Below, piece by piece: positions 24,726-37,000 of a DNA stretch of 64,000 nucleotides. The DNA is from Camarhynchus parvulus (Eukaryota > Chordata > Aves > Passeriformes > Thraupidae): positions 13,487,024-13,551,023 of the forward strand of contig NC_044576.1 of the NCBI RefSeq assembly GCF_901933205.1. The letters run 5' to 3'. Each line of letters begins with the position of its first letter. Within the stretch, counting starts at the first letter, position 1. A program made the translations under genes and the position numbers. A model generated the notes under the pieces. The model was given only the letters and a program-made list of their open reading frames with translations. It ran no database searches and was not told where the DNA came from.

Positions 24726-26872
24726 GTATATATTTATGCATACATGGCAATATTGCACCCACTGAAGTTTTATTTTAGATCAGTATTATTTGCTCAATTG
24801 TCCTTTATATAGGGCTACTGTCGTATACTGAACAATCTTTTCTGTAATGTATTTCATTATCCTATTAAATGTACATTTTTTTCTTAACATTTTTTGAAGA
24901 ATTCTATAGAGAAATAATTCATTAAAGGAAGTGATTTAAGTTCAAATAAGACCTTTTTCAAACACAGCATTAACATGGAGGAGAGGAATCTGGAAGGTCT
25001 CTGTGCTTCTGTAGACTGATGTATCCTCCCTACAAGAGATGACTGCTCCCCAGGGCTCAGGATGTTAATGATGGACAGAAGTTAATTAATTTTTCTTCTC
25101 TGGCCAGTTTGTATACAATAGGTGTTGCACAACTATTTCTGCAACTCCTCTATTAAGTTATTTGTAGCACACTACAAAATGCATATATTCTTTCTACAAC
25201 CTGGGTACCTCAATATTCTCAAAGCTCTAACTTCATAGTTTTTAGATTAAATTAAAAAAAATCCCAGGACACATCAAATCCTTCTTGTCATGTTATCATT
25301 GACTTTGAGAGCTTACTGACTTGATAATACTATTCTAGTCTGTCTGTAGGACCAGCAGAAACTCTCACTACTAAAAGATTACTACTGACAGGATAAATTT
25401 TTTCCCTCTGATTTTGTTCACTGAGTTAGTATCAGTACCTCTGCCCTCTTTTTGGGAAGTGTGAAACTCCTCCAGGACTGCTGCCCATAGGACAAATATA
25501 CTTACGTGCTTTTTGGTCTTATGGCCACAGTCACACTTCATGGTTTGTAAGTGGCATCACCACAACAAAAATGTCCTTGCACATTCTTCACGAGTTTAGA
25601 TTTTACCATTGCAGCAAACGACAAAACAATAAAACCAGTTACTCAAATCCAACCCATAATACCCTGTATTAACCATAAATCTAGCCAAATACCTAGTACA
25701 GTAATGATTGTTACTGTTCAGGAGACAGTCTTGGCAAATTTCCATGGCTCCAAGAAAGAAAGTTACTCTGCTGATTTTTATTTATTTATAGACTCAAAAA
25801 TAAGTGCAGAAATGGTAGAACCTGCAGTTATTTTTATTCCCCTCAGTAGGAGGATTTTACTTTAGTAGGAGGTAAATTGCTCTCAGTTTACATTGTCTGC
25901 AATAAAAGCCTGCAGTTGAGCAGTCTTGTCCTCACACTGCAATTACAAGGCCAGGGCTTTGGCGGGCTGTGCCCTAAGACTCTGCAGGCCTCCGCTGGCC
26001 TTCTGGCCACAGTTTGATCACCCTTCACTTTTCCAAAATCATACATTACACATCTTCAAATCTCCAGATGAGTCAAAGTCTGAGAAAATAATCGAGACTA
26101 CGTGCATAGACTTTGCAGATAATTAGTTTTTACAGACCATTATCCGTAAGCCTACAGACGAGGGGCTCTGATTCAGCAGAGTATTTAGACAAATGTTGAC
26201 ATATTTATTCTTAATAAATAGAAATAGGCACTAACTTTAGGCATATGGAGAAGTGACTGATTGGTTACAACTGGACTTAGTCATACATCAAAAGACTTTA
26301 CTGCATTAAGACCTTGATTTGAAAAGCATTTTATGGGAATTTATACAGAACTGGAATACCAAGAAGAGAGCGACATGCTTTTACAGCTGCAGTTGCATAG
26401 CAGCTAGCCAATTGTGCATATTACCAGTTTCATGAAAATAGAGAAAATCATTAAAATTATTATACGGGTTTAAGTAATTTTATCTTACTTTACTTTAATG
26501 CTTTAAGAGCTATTTAAAGTATTAAAACCTGAGAGCGTTTCACTGCACGCTCTATTCCACTAGAGGTCAGCCTGCAACAGAACCCCAAGCAAACACAGGA
26601 ACTGCTGCACACGGGTAGCACTGACATTATTTTCTTTCTCTATTTTATCTATTAGAAAGATTTCTTCAGAGCCATAACTTAGATCTCTCACTAAAATGGA
26701 GCAACAGGAAGATATAATGGTGCATTTCATTTATGAATGACCTGTAATAAATTACTATGAAGTATTCCAGGTGCCAAACGAGAGAATGCTTTGTCGGCAC
26801 ATGAACTATATTTCACATACTTTAATTTGGCTGACACATAAAACTCATTTGACATTTTGCAGGTATTTCTTT

Positions 26873-26882
26873 GAAAGGATAT
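26873..26882 (-). other. LRMDA: U12-type AT-AC 5' splice site
   Basis: On the minus strand, ATATCCTTTC follows the conserved NKNQ codons (AAG AAC CAA|ATATCCTTTC). ATATCCTTT is the full consensus for minor-spliceosome AT-AC donors. No GT occurs for the next 20-odd bases, so a conventional donor cannot produce the conserved protein. Confidence 0.88.
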
Positions 26883-27009
26883 TTGGTTCTTGTTGAGCGT
26901 TAAGGTATGGAGGTGGGGTAACCTGGGTAACAGAAGGTCATTTCCAAGTAGATTGTTGTCCAAGATCAGTTCTTCCAAGTAACTGAATGTTTTCAGTCCT
27001 TCTAGTGAC
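26883..27009 (-). CDS. LRMDA: LRMDA internal coding exon: first LRRs seen in the window
   Basis: This 127-nt exon reads 27009 to 26883. The first base G (27009) completes a codon begun in the upstream exon (probably AG|G, Arg), and 42 codons follow: [33 protein letters not shown] and HTLTLNKNQ. The acceptor is a strong TTGCCTTTGTCGTTTGCAG|G. Two LRR cores are visible: [11 protein letters not shown] and [11 protein letters not shown], the second being completed by the next exon. [33 protein letters not shown] is the LRMDA N-terminal pattern. Here T-F-S-Y replaces the more usual residues before LEEL. The 3' end is fixed by the AT-AC donor. The longer open frame that runs on to 26727 reads into the intron and loses the LRR pattern immediately. 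Confidence 0.95.
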
Positions 27010-30000
27010 CTGCAAACGACAAAGGCAACAGGAAAAATGATACTCCACTAAATCAGGGAGGCCATTATGAGCTGAAATAAATATTTTAACCTTCCCTTTC
27101 AGGAGTGGGAATAGTTTTGGTTTGGGCCTGTCAGAAGAGTGAATGACAAGCATTAGTGGCAAGGGGAGTGCTGGCACTGCAACACATCCTTCACATGCTG
27201 GCAGGATGAAGGATGCGGGTCACTTAGTGAGTAGCCAGGATCCAAAACAAAAGGCTTCAGATATGGGGCCTGCAGGATGAATTTGTCAATGTCTTGTGCC
27301 TTCAGGCACCCAGCCTCGCCTGACCCTAACCTCCATTCCCAAGATAAATAACTCTGTCACAGTTCACCTTCATTCCCTGGACACAAATTTAAGTTGTCAT
27401 CCATCATTTCTGCCAAGAAATATCATGCCCTGCTAACAATAATAAATACAACTTCAAGTATCATTTCTTAGTAGTTACCTTACATGCAATATTAGGAAAT
27501 GTAGAAAGAATTTTCCCCCCTTTTTATTAACCTCCTAATTAGCTTCTTGAGTTCATGTAAACAAAATGAAATGTTCTCTGCAAAATAAAATGCAGAATTA
27601 CTCCTGACAGAAAAGGCCTTTGCTTTCTTCCTTCTTGGAACTTACTGTCCCACTGTCAAGCCACAGGTCACACTGCAGAGAGCAGCTTTAAAAAGGAGCA
27701 TTTTACAACATGGTAGTGAAGATGATTGCTTGTAAATAAACAAGGTTCTGGAAGCATTCATTCCTCTCACAGCAAAGTACCAAAAAAAAACCCCAAAAAC
27801 TAAAAAAGAACATTTCATTACCTTGTTAAGGCATCTATTCCAAGCCTGACTCTTAATGCTTGCTCATTCCAACAGTAAAAAACTCCCTACATATTAATCA
27901 ACTAAGACACATGATATACAAAGATATACAAAGCATAGGCACAGGCATGCATTCACAGCTCATTCACCTACCAGACACCTAAAGATATGCTGAGATTGCA
28001 TGACTTGACAGCTGATCTACTATGCCTACCAGTGGGAAGATCATCACTGTATCTCCTGGCTGTTTTATAGAATGCGATGAAGAAGGGAGATGCAGGTTAT
28101 ACTACTTATTCAGCTTCCAATGACATTTATACTGAGGGGATTTCCTCACCCTCCCCCCAGTTTTTGGCAAAGATCGAAGTACAGCCAAGGTCCCTGTTAG
28201 AATGTTCCACAGATACAATTACTGGAGGAAAACACAAGTATTATTAGAAAAGGCAATGTAACATTCATCTGTGCAGTGAAAACAAGATACTGCTTTTGTA
28301 GCTAGACCATACAGACCACTTACAGATCACACTAAGACAGCTCAAGCAACCGAAGAAACCAAGTGTGTGACCTTTACACTGGGCACTGCACACTGAACCA
28401 CGAATATTCAAGTAACATTTTTTCAACACTGCAGCAGTGTATTTCAGTCCAAGGATTCCAAAGTCTGTTGACTTGAAAGGGAGGGGAAACTATCACTTAT
28501 GCCATTTTGACGCTCAGCAGCTGGACATGAAAAAATTTGCCACCTATACCCTTATGGCATTTCTATATCGTTACAGTGCATTGATACTACAATTTCTGAA
28601 GCTGAAAAAGTAAAGGCCTCTATATTACATTTTACTGAAATAATCACCACAGTAACAATCACACGTTTTGCATGTGCCTTTAGCCAACAGTTTTGGGAAA
28701 AAACCTCAATTCAGCCTACATAAACTGTTCACCAATAAGAGTTGTTCTAGCATGCTGCACTGAGCTAGCTGTTTCAGCAAAAGGTCACAACAGACTCGGT
28801 TTTGCCAAAGTCAAGATTCGAGGAGAAAGCAGCAAACATCTTAGACAGTGCTTTCCACCAAGTACCTTTAAAAGGCAGAAAAACTCGGAGGAAGTAGCAG
28901 TGAGTTTATCAAGCTGTTATGAGTTTTCATTTCAGCTTGACAAACCTAGTTTAGCAAATTCCCCTTAAATACTCTTTATTGTATAAATAGTGGATTATTT
29001 CCAAACCTCACATTTCAATGTATGACTTTGACTTGCCAAAAGAGTTCAGAGAAGGCCACCTCCTTGTCAGCACCACAGAGCCTTATGGGATGTTAATAGG
29101 TCCTTTGTGAAAAAACACTGCTTGGGCTCTGGTCAGTGTCAGCATCAAAATACACATTGTTCTTGAGTTATGTTATGCAAATATAATACTCCTATCATGA
29201 GAATCAGCAAATGGTTGGCAACTGGCAAGGAGAAGAAAGCGCACATCCAAAACTGCTGCAGGGGAGGCATAAAACAAAATGACAAGCCATGAAGTGGGAC
29301 AAAAGGCCTTGAAACACTAGAGGGAGTTGCCTATTGAAACAGCCTTTCTTTCACAACCCTGGGCTGAACACAAGGGCACTAGTTTCATAGATGGGCAGAG
29401 AAAATTGTGCGCAAATCTCCTTACACCTGTCTGGTTTTGATAATTTTTGCCATGTAATGTTATTAGCTGCTCAGTTAAAAAGGAGCCATGTTACACAGGG
29501 GGTTGCTTATAATTGCTGTTTTCATGTCATCAGAGCAGTGTGCACTTGGTGATTTAATCACCTAAATTCAGAGTCCGGGGAGATGGGAGGGGTTGCCACA
29601 GTACAGAGAGAGGGTGTAGCCATTAATATAAATTTACAGCCATGTGTTGTTTTGCTATTCATGGAAATTTTTTTTCATCTTAAACTTCTGTTTAAGAAAA
29701 GCACCAAAACAAAAATTGTTAAGATGTGGCAAAGAAATAAAAAAGGAAAAAATGTGTTTGCCATCATTCAGTGTTACTACCTACTGAATTCTATGCAACA
29801 GTCTCTACCATCATAATATATTAGGAAATATTGCCCAGCAGTTGTACTCCAAAGTGTAAAAGTTTTAAGTACAATCCACACAACTGGTTTTATGGTACAG
29901 TACAAACTTCAGCAAGTTCCATAACTTCCACGAGCCTCACTTTCCCATCTGCAGATGGGGAATAAGAAAGGATTGCAATTGTAAATTGGTACAGAGAAAG

Positions 30001-31781
30001 TATTTTTAAGAATCTGAGACAGAAATCGGTACAAAATACTGTCATTTTTATTTTTAATGAGGTTGAGCAAGTAATATTAATGTACTCTAAGTATTTCCTT
30101 ATGAGCCCATTACAAAAGAGGAGAGGAATGCCTATGTATACACAACAGAGGAAGAAGGGCACAAGCAACCTAAGGGATGAATATAAAAAGAGGGAAATCC
30201 CCTAAGAAAGAGAACCAGTCTAAAGTTAAATCTGTACTGTTTTCTCATAGTTCACAGCATAAAAAAATGTCTCCCCATGTTAGAATACTGAAACAAACAC
30301 ACAATCTCACCACAACAATGCAACCAGCACTGAAGGGCTGGTGGCAAGTAGCTGTTTCCCTTACTTTCAAAAGGCTAATAAACATCACTAAGGTGGATTG
30401 CATGTTGCTTGTCCCTGCTCTAATGTCATGAAAGCTGCCCATTATCTCACCCACAGGTACCGTCTCAGTTACCTCATTGCAGGGCTCACACTCTGCTCCC
30501 AGAGGAGAGCAAGTGTTGCCAAGAGATTTCCACTGCAATTTTCAAAGTCACATCAAACCGACAAAACATCACAACGTATTCAGTGCCGCCTCATTCAAAC
30601 AGAAAAAACTTTAAGTTTCCACTGTAATTAACCCTATCCTCGTTAAGATAATTATGATCAAGCTCCCTGTCACAGCTAATATCACAGCATCATTGCCTAT
30701 GGCTCACGCTTTGCCCTCATTAGCTTACAAAAACACTGCGCTAAACAGGAAACTGACTCCCTCTGCAAAACGACTTAAGATGCTCTGTAAGTAGACAGTA
30801 AATAATCATTTAGAATATAAAGGTCTCAGAAATGTCATTTTATCCCAGTCCTTTGGCTAATCAGTATGATTTCTTCCAGCTTTCTTTTCCATAATTCATT
30901 CATGGTTTATAACAAAGTTTTAATCATAAAGGAATGTCATGACAGAGGTTTTATTTTTTTTTTATGTATGTGTATGCATGGTAATTGTCAACTACACTAT
31001 TTCATGTGATCCCTCTGGCCTGACAGGGATTTGGTTACAATGAAAGTAAAGAGCAACTTCATTTTGGAAATATTTGACAATGAAAATACGAGATTTCATA
31101 AATGAAAAAAAGCAGAAGCCTTACAAGCAATAGACAAAACTTGGTACTCTGCAGTTGTCCTTGTTCAGAAAAACAAGCTGCTCAGAAGCATATGCTGCAA
31201 AAGAAGAGTTGCTCACATTTTATCCCACCCCTTCATTAATAAGACAGCTGCCTCATACCTAATTGACTTTTTCCTCCTGTTTAACAGGAAAAGAGAGAGC
31301 AGTTAACAATATGCAAATGAGAGAGTTTAGGTTTAGCCTTGAAATTGATTTGCACATTGTTGACAGGAGATAGCCATTAGCAGAAGTTAAAGATGGAGCT
31401 GTTACAAAACAAGAGCTTTTTAAAATACCTTTTCCTTACCTTTAATGTTTTAACAGATTACAGGAGAGCAGAATCAACATGAGAACCCTACTACTAGATA
31501 ATTTCAGTATTTAAATAGAAATGCAATTCCAATTTCTCCAGCACCTGCCAGCCAAGGACTACAAAGCATTTTTTTGCAAAACATTAATGAATTACTTTTC
31601 AAAAACCTGCTGAGCTTAAAATTCCATTTTGTAGTAAAGCAGAGAGAGGTTAAGTGACTAACAGAAGGTGACCTCCAGCAATTTTCCCAGAGACAAGAAA
31701 TAACACCCAGAACTCCTGACTTCTAGAGTCCTTTGACTTAACCTCACCAAAACTAAACAAAGCACAATAAAAAAATGGGGA

Positions 31782-31818
31782 GATATATATATCTATATAT
31801 ATAGATAGATATATATAG
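31782..31818. repeat. TA/GATA microsatellite
   Basis: TA and GATA-type units (GATATATATATCTATATATATAG, then GATAGATATATATAG, at 31782-31818). Confidence 0.8.
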
Positions 31819-31897
31819 AGAGAAGAAAAATAAATCAGGTGGAGAAAATACAAGTAAAGAATAAAAAAATGGCCTCTACAGTATTCAACAATAAAAG

Positions 31898-31914
31898 TTT
31901 TTTTTTTTTTTTTT
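31898..31914. repeat. T17 homopolymer run
   Basis: Seventeen T residues in a row on the plus strand; A-rich on the LRMDA sense strand. No adjoining retrocopy recognised. Confidence 0.8.
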
Positions 31915-33248
31915 GCCAATCTACTTAGTGATTTTACAGTTTCCTGCACAATAACAGAACCAAAAAGAAAACAGAATGACGCATTTAATGGACAGCTCGG
32001 ACATGACTTCTGGACCAAGACACAACACACACACTCGCAACAAAGCACGCAAGTGACAGTAAAGACCCTCCAGGATCCAAAATTTGTAAAGCAAGAAATG
32101 CTTTGTTTTGTCTAATATCAGAAGAAATGTTAGTATTTTGCAGACTATCTAGAGGTAGCATTTTGCATCACTTCCATCTTTCTGTTGGTAGATGGAAAAT
32201 ATCTGCAAGCAACTATTAGGGTAAAACTTGAGGCACAGCTGTGAATATGATCAGCAAAAGAGAAATTAAAATATACTAACAAGCAGCATCATCAAATACC
32301 TGTGAAAAAGATCTCCAAAAGAAAAGATTAAACTTCTGTTATGAACTGGAGCTACATTAAGTTTCTGAATCTTTTCAAATAAAGGCTGTATTGACTTCTT
32401 CCAGACATACAAGAAAATAAACAGCATTCCCTCAATTTTTCCCTTTTCTCATACCCTGAAGCATACAAGACTATGTGAGACACTCTATTACCAATAAAGC
32501 CTGGGATGAAACATCTTTCACAATGATCTTAAACCAGAGTGATGTAAGCACATTGAAATGTTGGGGATTCACAAAAACTCAGACCATTCATTTGTTCTTT
32601 TATAGTCTTGTTCTAAGTCTTACACAGCAAATTCTATTGTCTAAAAAAGGAGGTCCAAACTTCTAAAGCCTTAGAAGCACCACTCACCTCCAAGAAAACC
32701 CAAACAAAACTAGAGTCAATAAACAGTCAAAAAGAGATGAGGTCTCCTGAATTCTAGATGTTACATTTACAATATTTCACAAACATTCCTACCAATTATA
32801 AAACAGAAATGCAGATATTTCTTGAGAGAGGGATTTTGCTAATAAGCAGCAGTTCCTCAAATGATGGCATGGTCTGCAAAGCAATAATGCAGATTCATCT
32901 CATCCATCTGTAGAAGCCCAGTTACTTACAACTCCTTACAGGCAGCAAGAAAAGATGGGCACTCCCAGAAGGTGAACCAGACCTTCAGGTGAGGCTCAAT
33001 GAAGCACATCTGTTTGGGAAGGATGAACAGAGTCTGTTTGTCAGAAATCTTGCAATGAAATTAAGTGAAACTGCAACATTAAGGTAAAAAGCTCGAAGAG
33101 CAGTGTCCCATAGGAGTGGATTATTTACCTGGTGAAATAAACTACAAATCCCAATTACAGCTTTCAGGGGCTCACAAAAAGGTATTACAGTCAACCATTC
33201 AGTTGTTCAACCACCATTCTCTCACACCTAGACTCTACTAAAATTATT

Positions 33249-33325
33249 AAAAAAAAAATCAAACCACAAACAGCAACAACCACCAAAACATAAAAAACCT
33301 TCAATAAAACAAACAAACAACCAAC
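33249..33325. repeat. A/C-rich low-complexity tract
   Basis: An A run, then CAA/ACC/CAAA units, ending in AAACAAACAAAC. Same class as the tracts at 1472, 18001 and 40269. Confidence 0.65.
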
Positions 33326-33991
33326 GAAGCAAAAGAGATAAATTAGCAACCAAACTGACTGTGGTGGGGTTCAATTTCTTTTCTAATGAATCTCTTCAAG
33401 TTTCAGATTTCACTGTGTGTATTTAATGCACAAACTCAAAAGAATAACCCATTAATACACCTCAAACTTTATCCTTCACGTTAGACTGCTTTTTGCTTAA
33501 GTTTTTATATTACATCTTTGGGATTAAACATGCCAAGATTTTATATATACTACTGTTACAATTTTGTTTAAATTTAAATAAAATGACAATCAGTGTACTA
33601 TAGCCTGTGGGAAGGCAGTTTTCACATAAGCTATATAAAATATTTCAAAATAATACAAAATGGATTGGAAAATGAGTTCTTAGTCATCTAGTCATCAAAC
33701 AAGTATCATATAAGAAAATACAGTTTGCAAAACAGTGCAAAAAATTACCAAGCAGAGAGAAAGTGACTGTATATATTCATAGCTTATCAATGGGCATTTT
33801 GGAAAAAACACCACTAATAGTTCATTTATGCATCACTTCCCTAAAATTCCTAAGTACAGACTTAAACATCCTTCTGCTAAAAATTATTACAACTGTTTGA
33901 TGAAGAATAGCAATGAGTTAAGAGAAAAAACTTGAATGAAAGATTCTTGCTTTGTCTTTTTCCCCAATCTTAACATGGAATTCAATCTTAA

Positions 33992-34046
33992 TAAAACAAA
34001 TGGCATTAAAAAATCCTAATGAAACAAATGGCATTTAAAAAATAAA
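33992..34046. repeat. 28-bp tandem duplication, two copies
   Basis: The unit AAACAAATGGCATTAAAAAA appears at 33994 and again 28 bases on with one or two changes (AAACAAATGGCATTTAAAAA). A local slippage duplication with no wider array. Confidence 0.7.
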
Positions 34047-37000
34047 GGCAACACTGCCATTTCCTGAACTTGAAAAAATTCAATGAAGTATTAGTGATTA
34101 AAAATAGCAAAAGAATAACCATGGTTTACAAAATGTTTAAAAAACAAACAATCTGTTTAAAAAAATCAAACAAACAAAAAACCCCACAAAGAGCTAAAAC
34201 CCTGTAATATGTTTATTCTTAAAAGCTCCTCTTAGCTCCATGTGCCAAGTGGAGAACCTATTTATAAACCCCCTAAAAACCAGTATTATAATGGAAATAT
34301 GAGCAAATTCAAGTGCAAAGGCAGTGCCATAATGAAAGCTTTAGTGTATCTTGGATCAATCTGTCACTCTGCAATTCAGATAGTAACTTAACTCCCCTTT
34401 TTCCACAGAGAGCGGGGGAGTAGAGTGAGTAGAGTAAAGCCCATTTTGACTACCAGAGTTCAGTGGGAAGGGGGAAAAAAGTAATTTTTCTCCCATCTTC
34501 CACAACAACCAAGGCTGAGGATTGACAAGCAAATTGACGCACTGCTCAGAGGGCAAAAGATAAATGTTTGATGAATTGGCCATTGCTGGAGGAGTGATGG
34601 GCTTCATATGTGCATAATGGACTAGCTGCCGTTCAATTCAGATTGCCTGCCAAGATAAGAAACCATAATGAATGGACCAAGCACAGCCTGTGCCATAAGA
34701 ATGTATAATCTGACTGGTTTTAATAAACTTAATAAAAAAGATGAAGCAGAGAGAGGCAAAGGGACTGGCCTTTGTGACCAGCTATAAGAGGTGAGGACGA
34801 CTAATAGACTGCTCAAGCATGATAGCAGAGAATTGTTAATGGACATAATACTGAATCCCTCGATGTTAAAAAATGTCTTTAGAACAACTTTAAGACAGGG
34901 ATCTACATAGGTGCGTACCACAGACACTGTAGTACCTGTTAATCATCATATGACTGCCATTTATTTATTATTTCCTTCTGCTACCTACCCTGCTTTGTCT
35001 CCATTCCCTCCTTTATCCCCCATGCATGGTATCTTAGTCTGTACACAGATCCACACCACACACCAACAGTTTTTACCAAAAACTCCTCAGGAGCAAAATA
35101 ACTCTATAATGATAACAAGACAGAATTCAGGCCCCATTTCCTACAGAAAGGTTTTGGCCACACAGCTACATCACTTAACTTCCACTGCCAGTGGAGAAAC
35201 AGTTTTCACCATCATAAGTGCTCACACTTGCTTATAACTTCATTTGCTTTTGCAAACTATGTTTTCACTAAAGATGAGAAATTTGACACTACAGTTACGG
35301 CAAAAACAGTTACCAAAACCTTTCCAGCGCATACAAAACTGTTGCCATCAATAATAGCCATTTTGGTCTGGGATTTGCTGTGTTGGATATTCTTCCCCAT
35401 CTGTACCATAACCTCTAAATTCAGCCCATCAGCACTATGAAAAGACATTAAAAACAAAACAAAATTCTGAGAATATTTCACTGCATATGGGTATATAACA
35501 GTCTGGTAATCACCACCACTTTCATGCTGAGTAGTAAATAGACACAGGGCCATTTTTGCTTTTCTTTTCTTGTTATTTAGTCACATGAATAACAATGTCT
35601 CTCTTGCTGAAGTTTACCAGACATTAAGTCCTGAATCTATGGAAATGCTAAAGGAGTCAATAAGAGAAAAACCAGCTCTGACTTTTAAAGCAGTGGGATT
35701 ATACCAACAATCTATTTCTTTCTTAAGAATCAAAGGGTGAAACACGCCCTTGTGTGTGCATATAACACACAGTACTAGGTCAAGCAGAACTGTTTCATCC
35801 TATAGGTAGAAAAAACCCCAAACATAAGAGGATTGCAGAAAGATTCTCCTGATTGAGGAAAGCTAAAACACATCTTATACAGAACAACAGCACTGTTATG
35901 CATGTTTGTTCTCCTGCTTTTGCTTTTTTTCCTCTGATGATGAAAAATAAATAAGGAAACAAAATAGTCTGCTTGGGTAAGTATTGGGATTACCACCCTC
36001 TTGATGTCAGAATGTAGTCTGTGTCATAATTTAAACAGAAATTATTATATGCAAGACAGACATCTGGAATTTCAGTATAAATTTTATCCAACTGCAAAAG
36101 GAAAGTAACTCATTATCAAGCAGCTCAGAAGGCTCACACTACTGAAGGAAATAAAGTTTTATGACAAGAAGATCTCTCCTCTCTCTCCCCGTGAGTGAGA
36201 AAGTGAGTGCAAGAATAAGACAGAAAGGGAAGGCTCAGGAGTGCTGGGTGAATTATAGACTGCCTCTCAAGATTCACAGCTCTTCGTGGTAGGAGGTTAA
36301 TATTCTCACATGTCATTAGGTCTGCTGGCTCTACTGATGGCTCATTGAATCAGGCAGCAAATTATTTCCTCATGCTGCAGAGGACACCACACTTCAAAGG
36401 GAAGGAGCCAGGGTCAAGACGGCTCTCCAGTTCGATTAATGAGTTGGGATCAGCGGAGGTTGCCTGTAGGTAAGAATGTGACTGAAGCTTTTGACAAAGC
36501 TGACTTTTTGAACAGGACTTGACCCAGGCCCCTTACTCCCCTCCCCACCAAATCTTATTTCCAACATTTGCCTCTGACTGACCTGCTCAGGCCTGTTGGG
36601 ATAGTTTTGACCTCCTCAGTCTTTGTTACCAGACACAGGAGCTGTCTGCCTACATTTGATGTGTCTCTCCCCAAAGGCCACATCAGCTAATCCAGGCTCA
36701 TCAGAATACTTCAGAACAGTACAGCAAAATAAGATAGAGTAGATTAATTTCAGATTTTTAATCTGAAGAAGGAGAGGACAACTAAAAGATATTTCCACAT
36801 TCAGTAATATTAAGAAAGATTTCTCAGTGGTGTTAAATGCAATTAAGTAAAACACAAAGATTACTAGAATATACTGGAAGTATTTATGACTTAAATACTC
36901 AAATCATGGAAAAGCAGAAAATGTGCTGCTTACACGGTTCTGCTGACTAAGAATATTCCTACCAAATAATGCATTGTATGGACTATTCCTCTTAAAATTT

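Larger units (their letters stand above)
16040..26882 (-). other. LRMDA: LRMDA U12-type AT-AC intron (about 10.8 kb)
   Basis: This phase-0 intron separates NKNQ from ITELES. It starts ATATCCTTTC and ends GACAC. Its cargo: an A run at 16441-16470, a low-complexity tract at 18001-18060, a solo retroviral LTR (19188-19920), a CR1 fragment (about 23090-23505), a TA/TG microsatellite with a hairpin (23681-23750) and a CT repeat (24705-24725). The remaining sequence, including 16064-17999, 20000-23080 and 24730-26870, shows no recognisable gene. A short GC-richer patch at 25940-26010 is unidentified. Confidence 0.87.

Noticed and set aside
26727..26978. Single-exon LRR protein of 83 residues starting at an internal ATG
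   Set aside because: The LRR pattern stops at the AT-AC donor; everything after NKNQ is intron. The ATG-like start falls inside the exon, and the real frame continues upstream to the acceptor at 27010.
27822..27886. Candidate upstream LRMDA exon (minus strand, 65 nt, open, ends AACAAG|GTAATG with the right phase to make AGG Arg)
   Set aside because: The frame and phase fit, but the encoded residues lack the LRR pattern expected before SLEGL, and the acceptor has no pyrimidine tract. A 21-codon open stretch is common by chance. RNA-seq joining 27822 to 27009 would reverse this.
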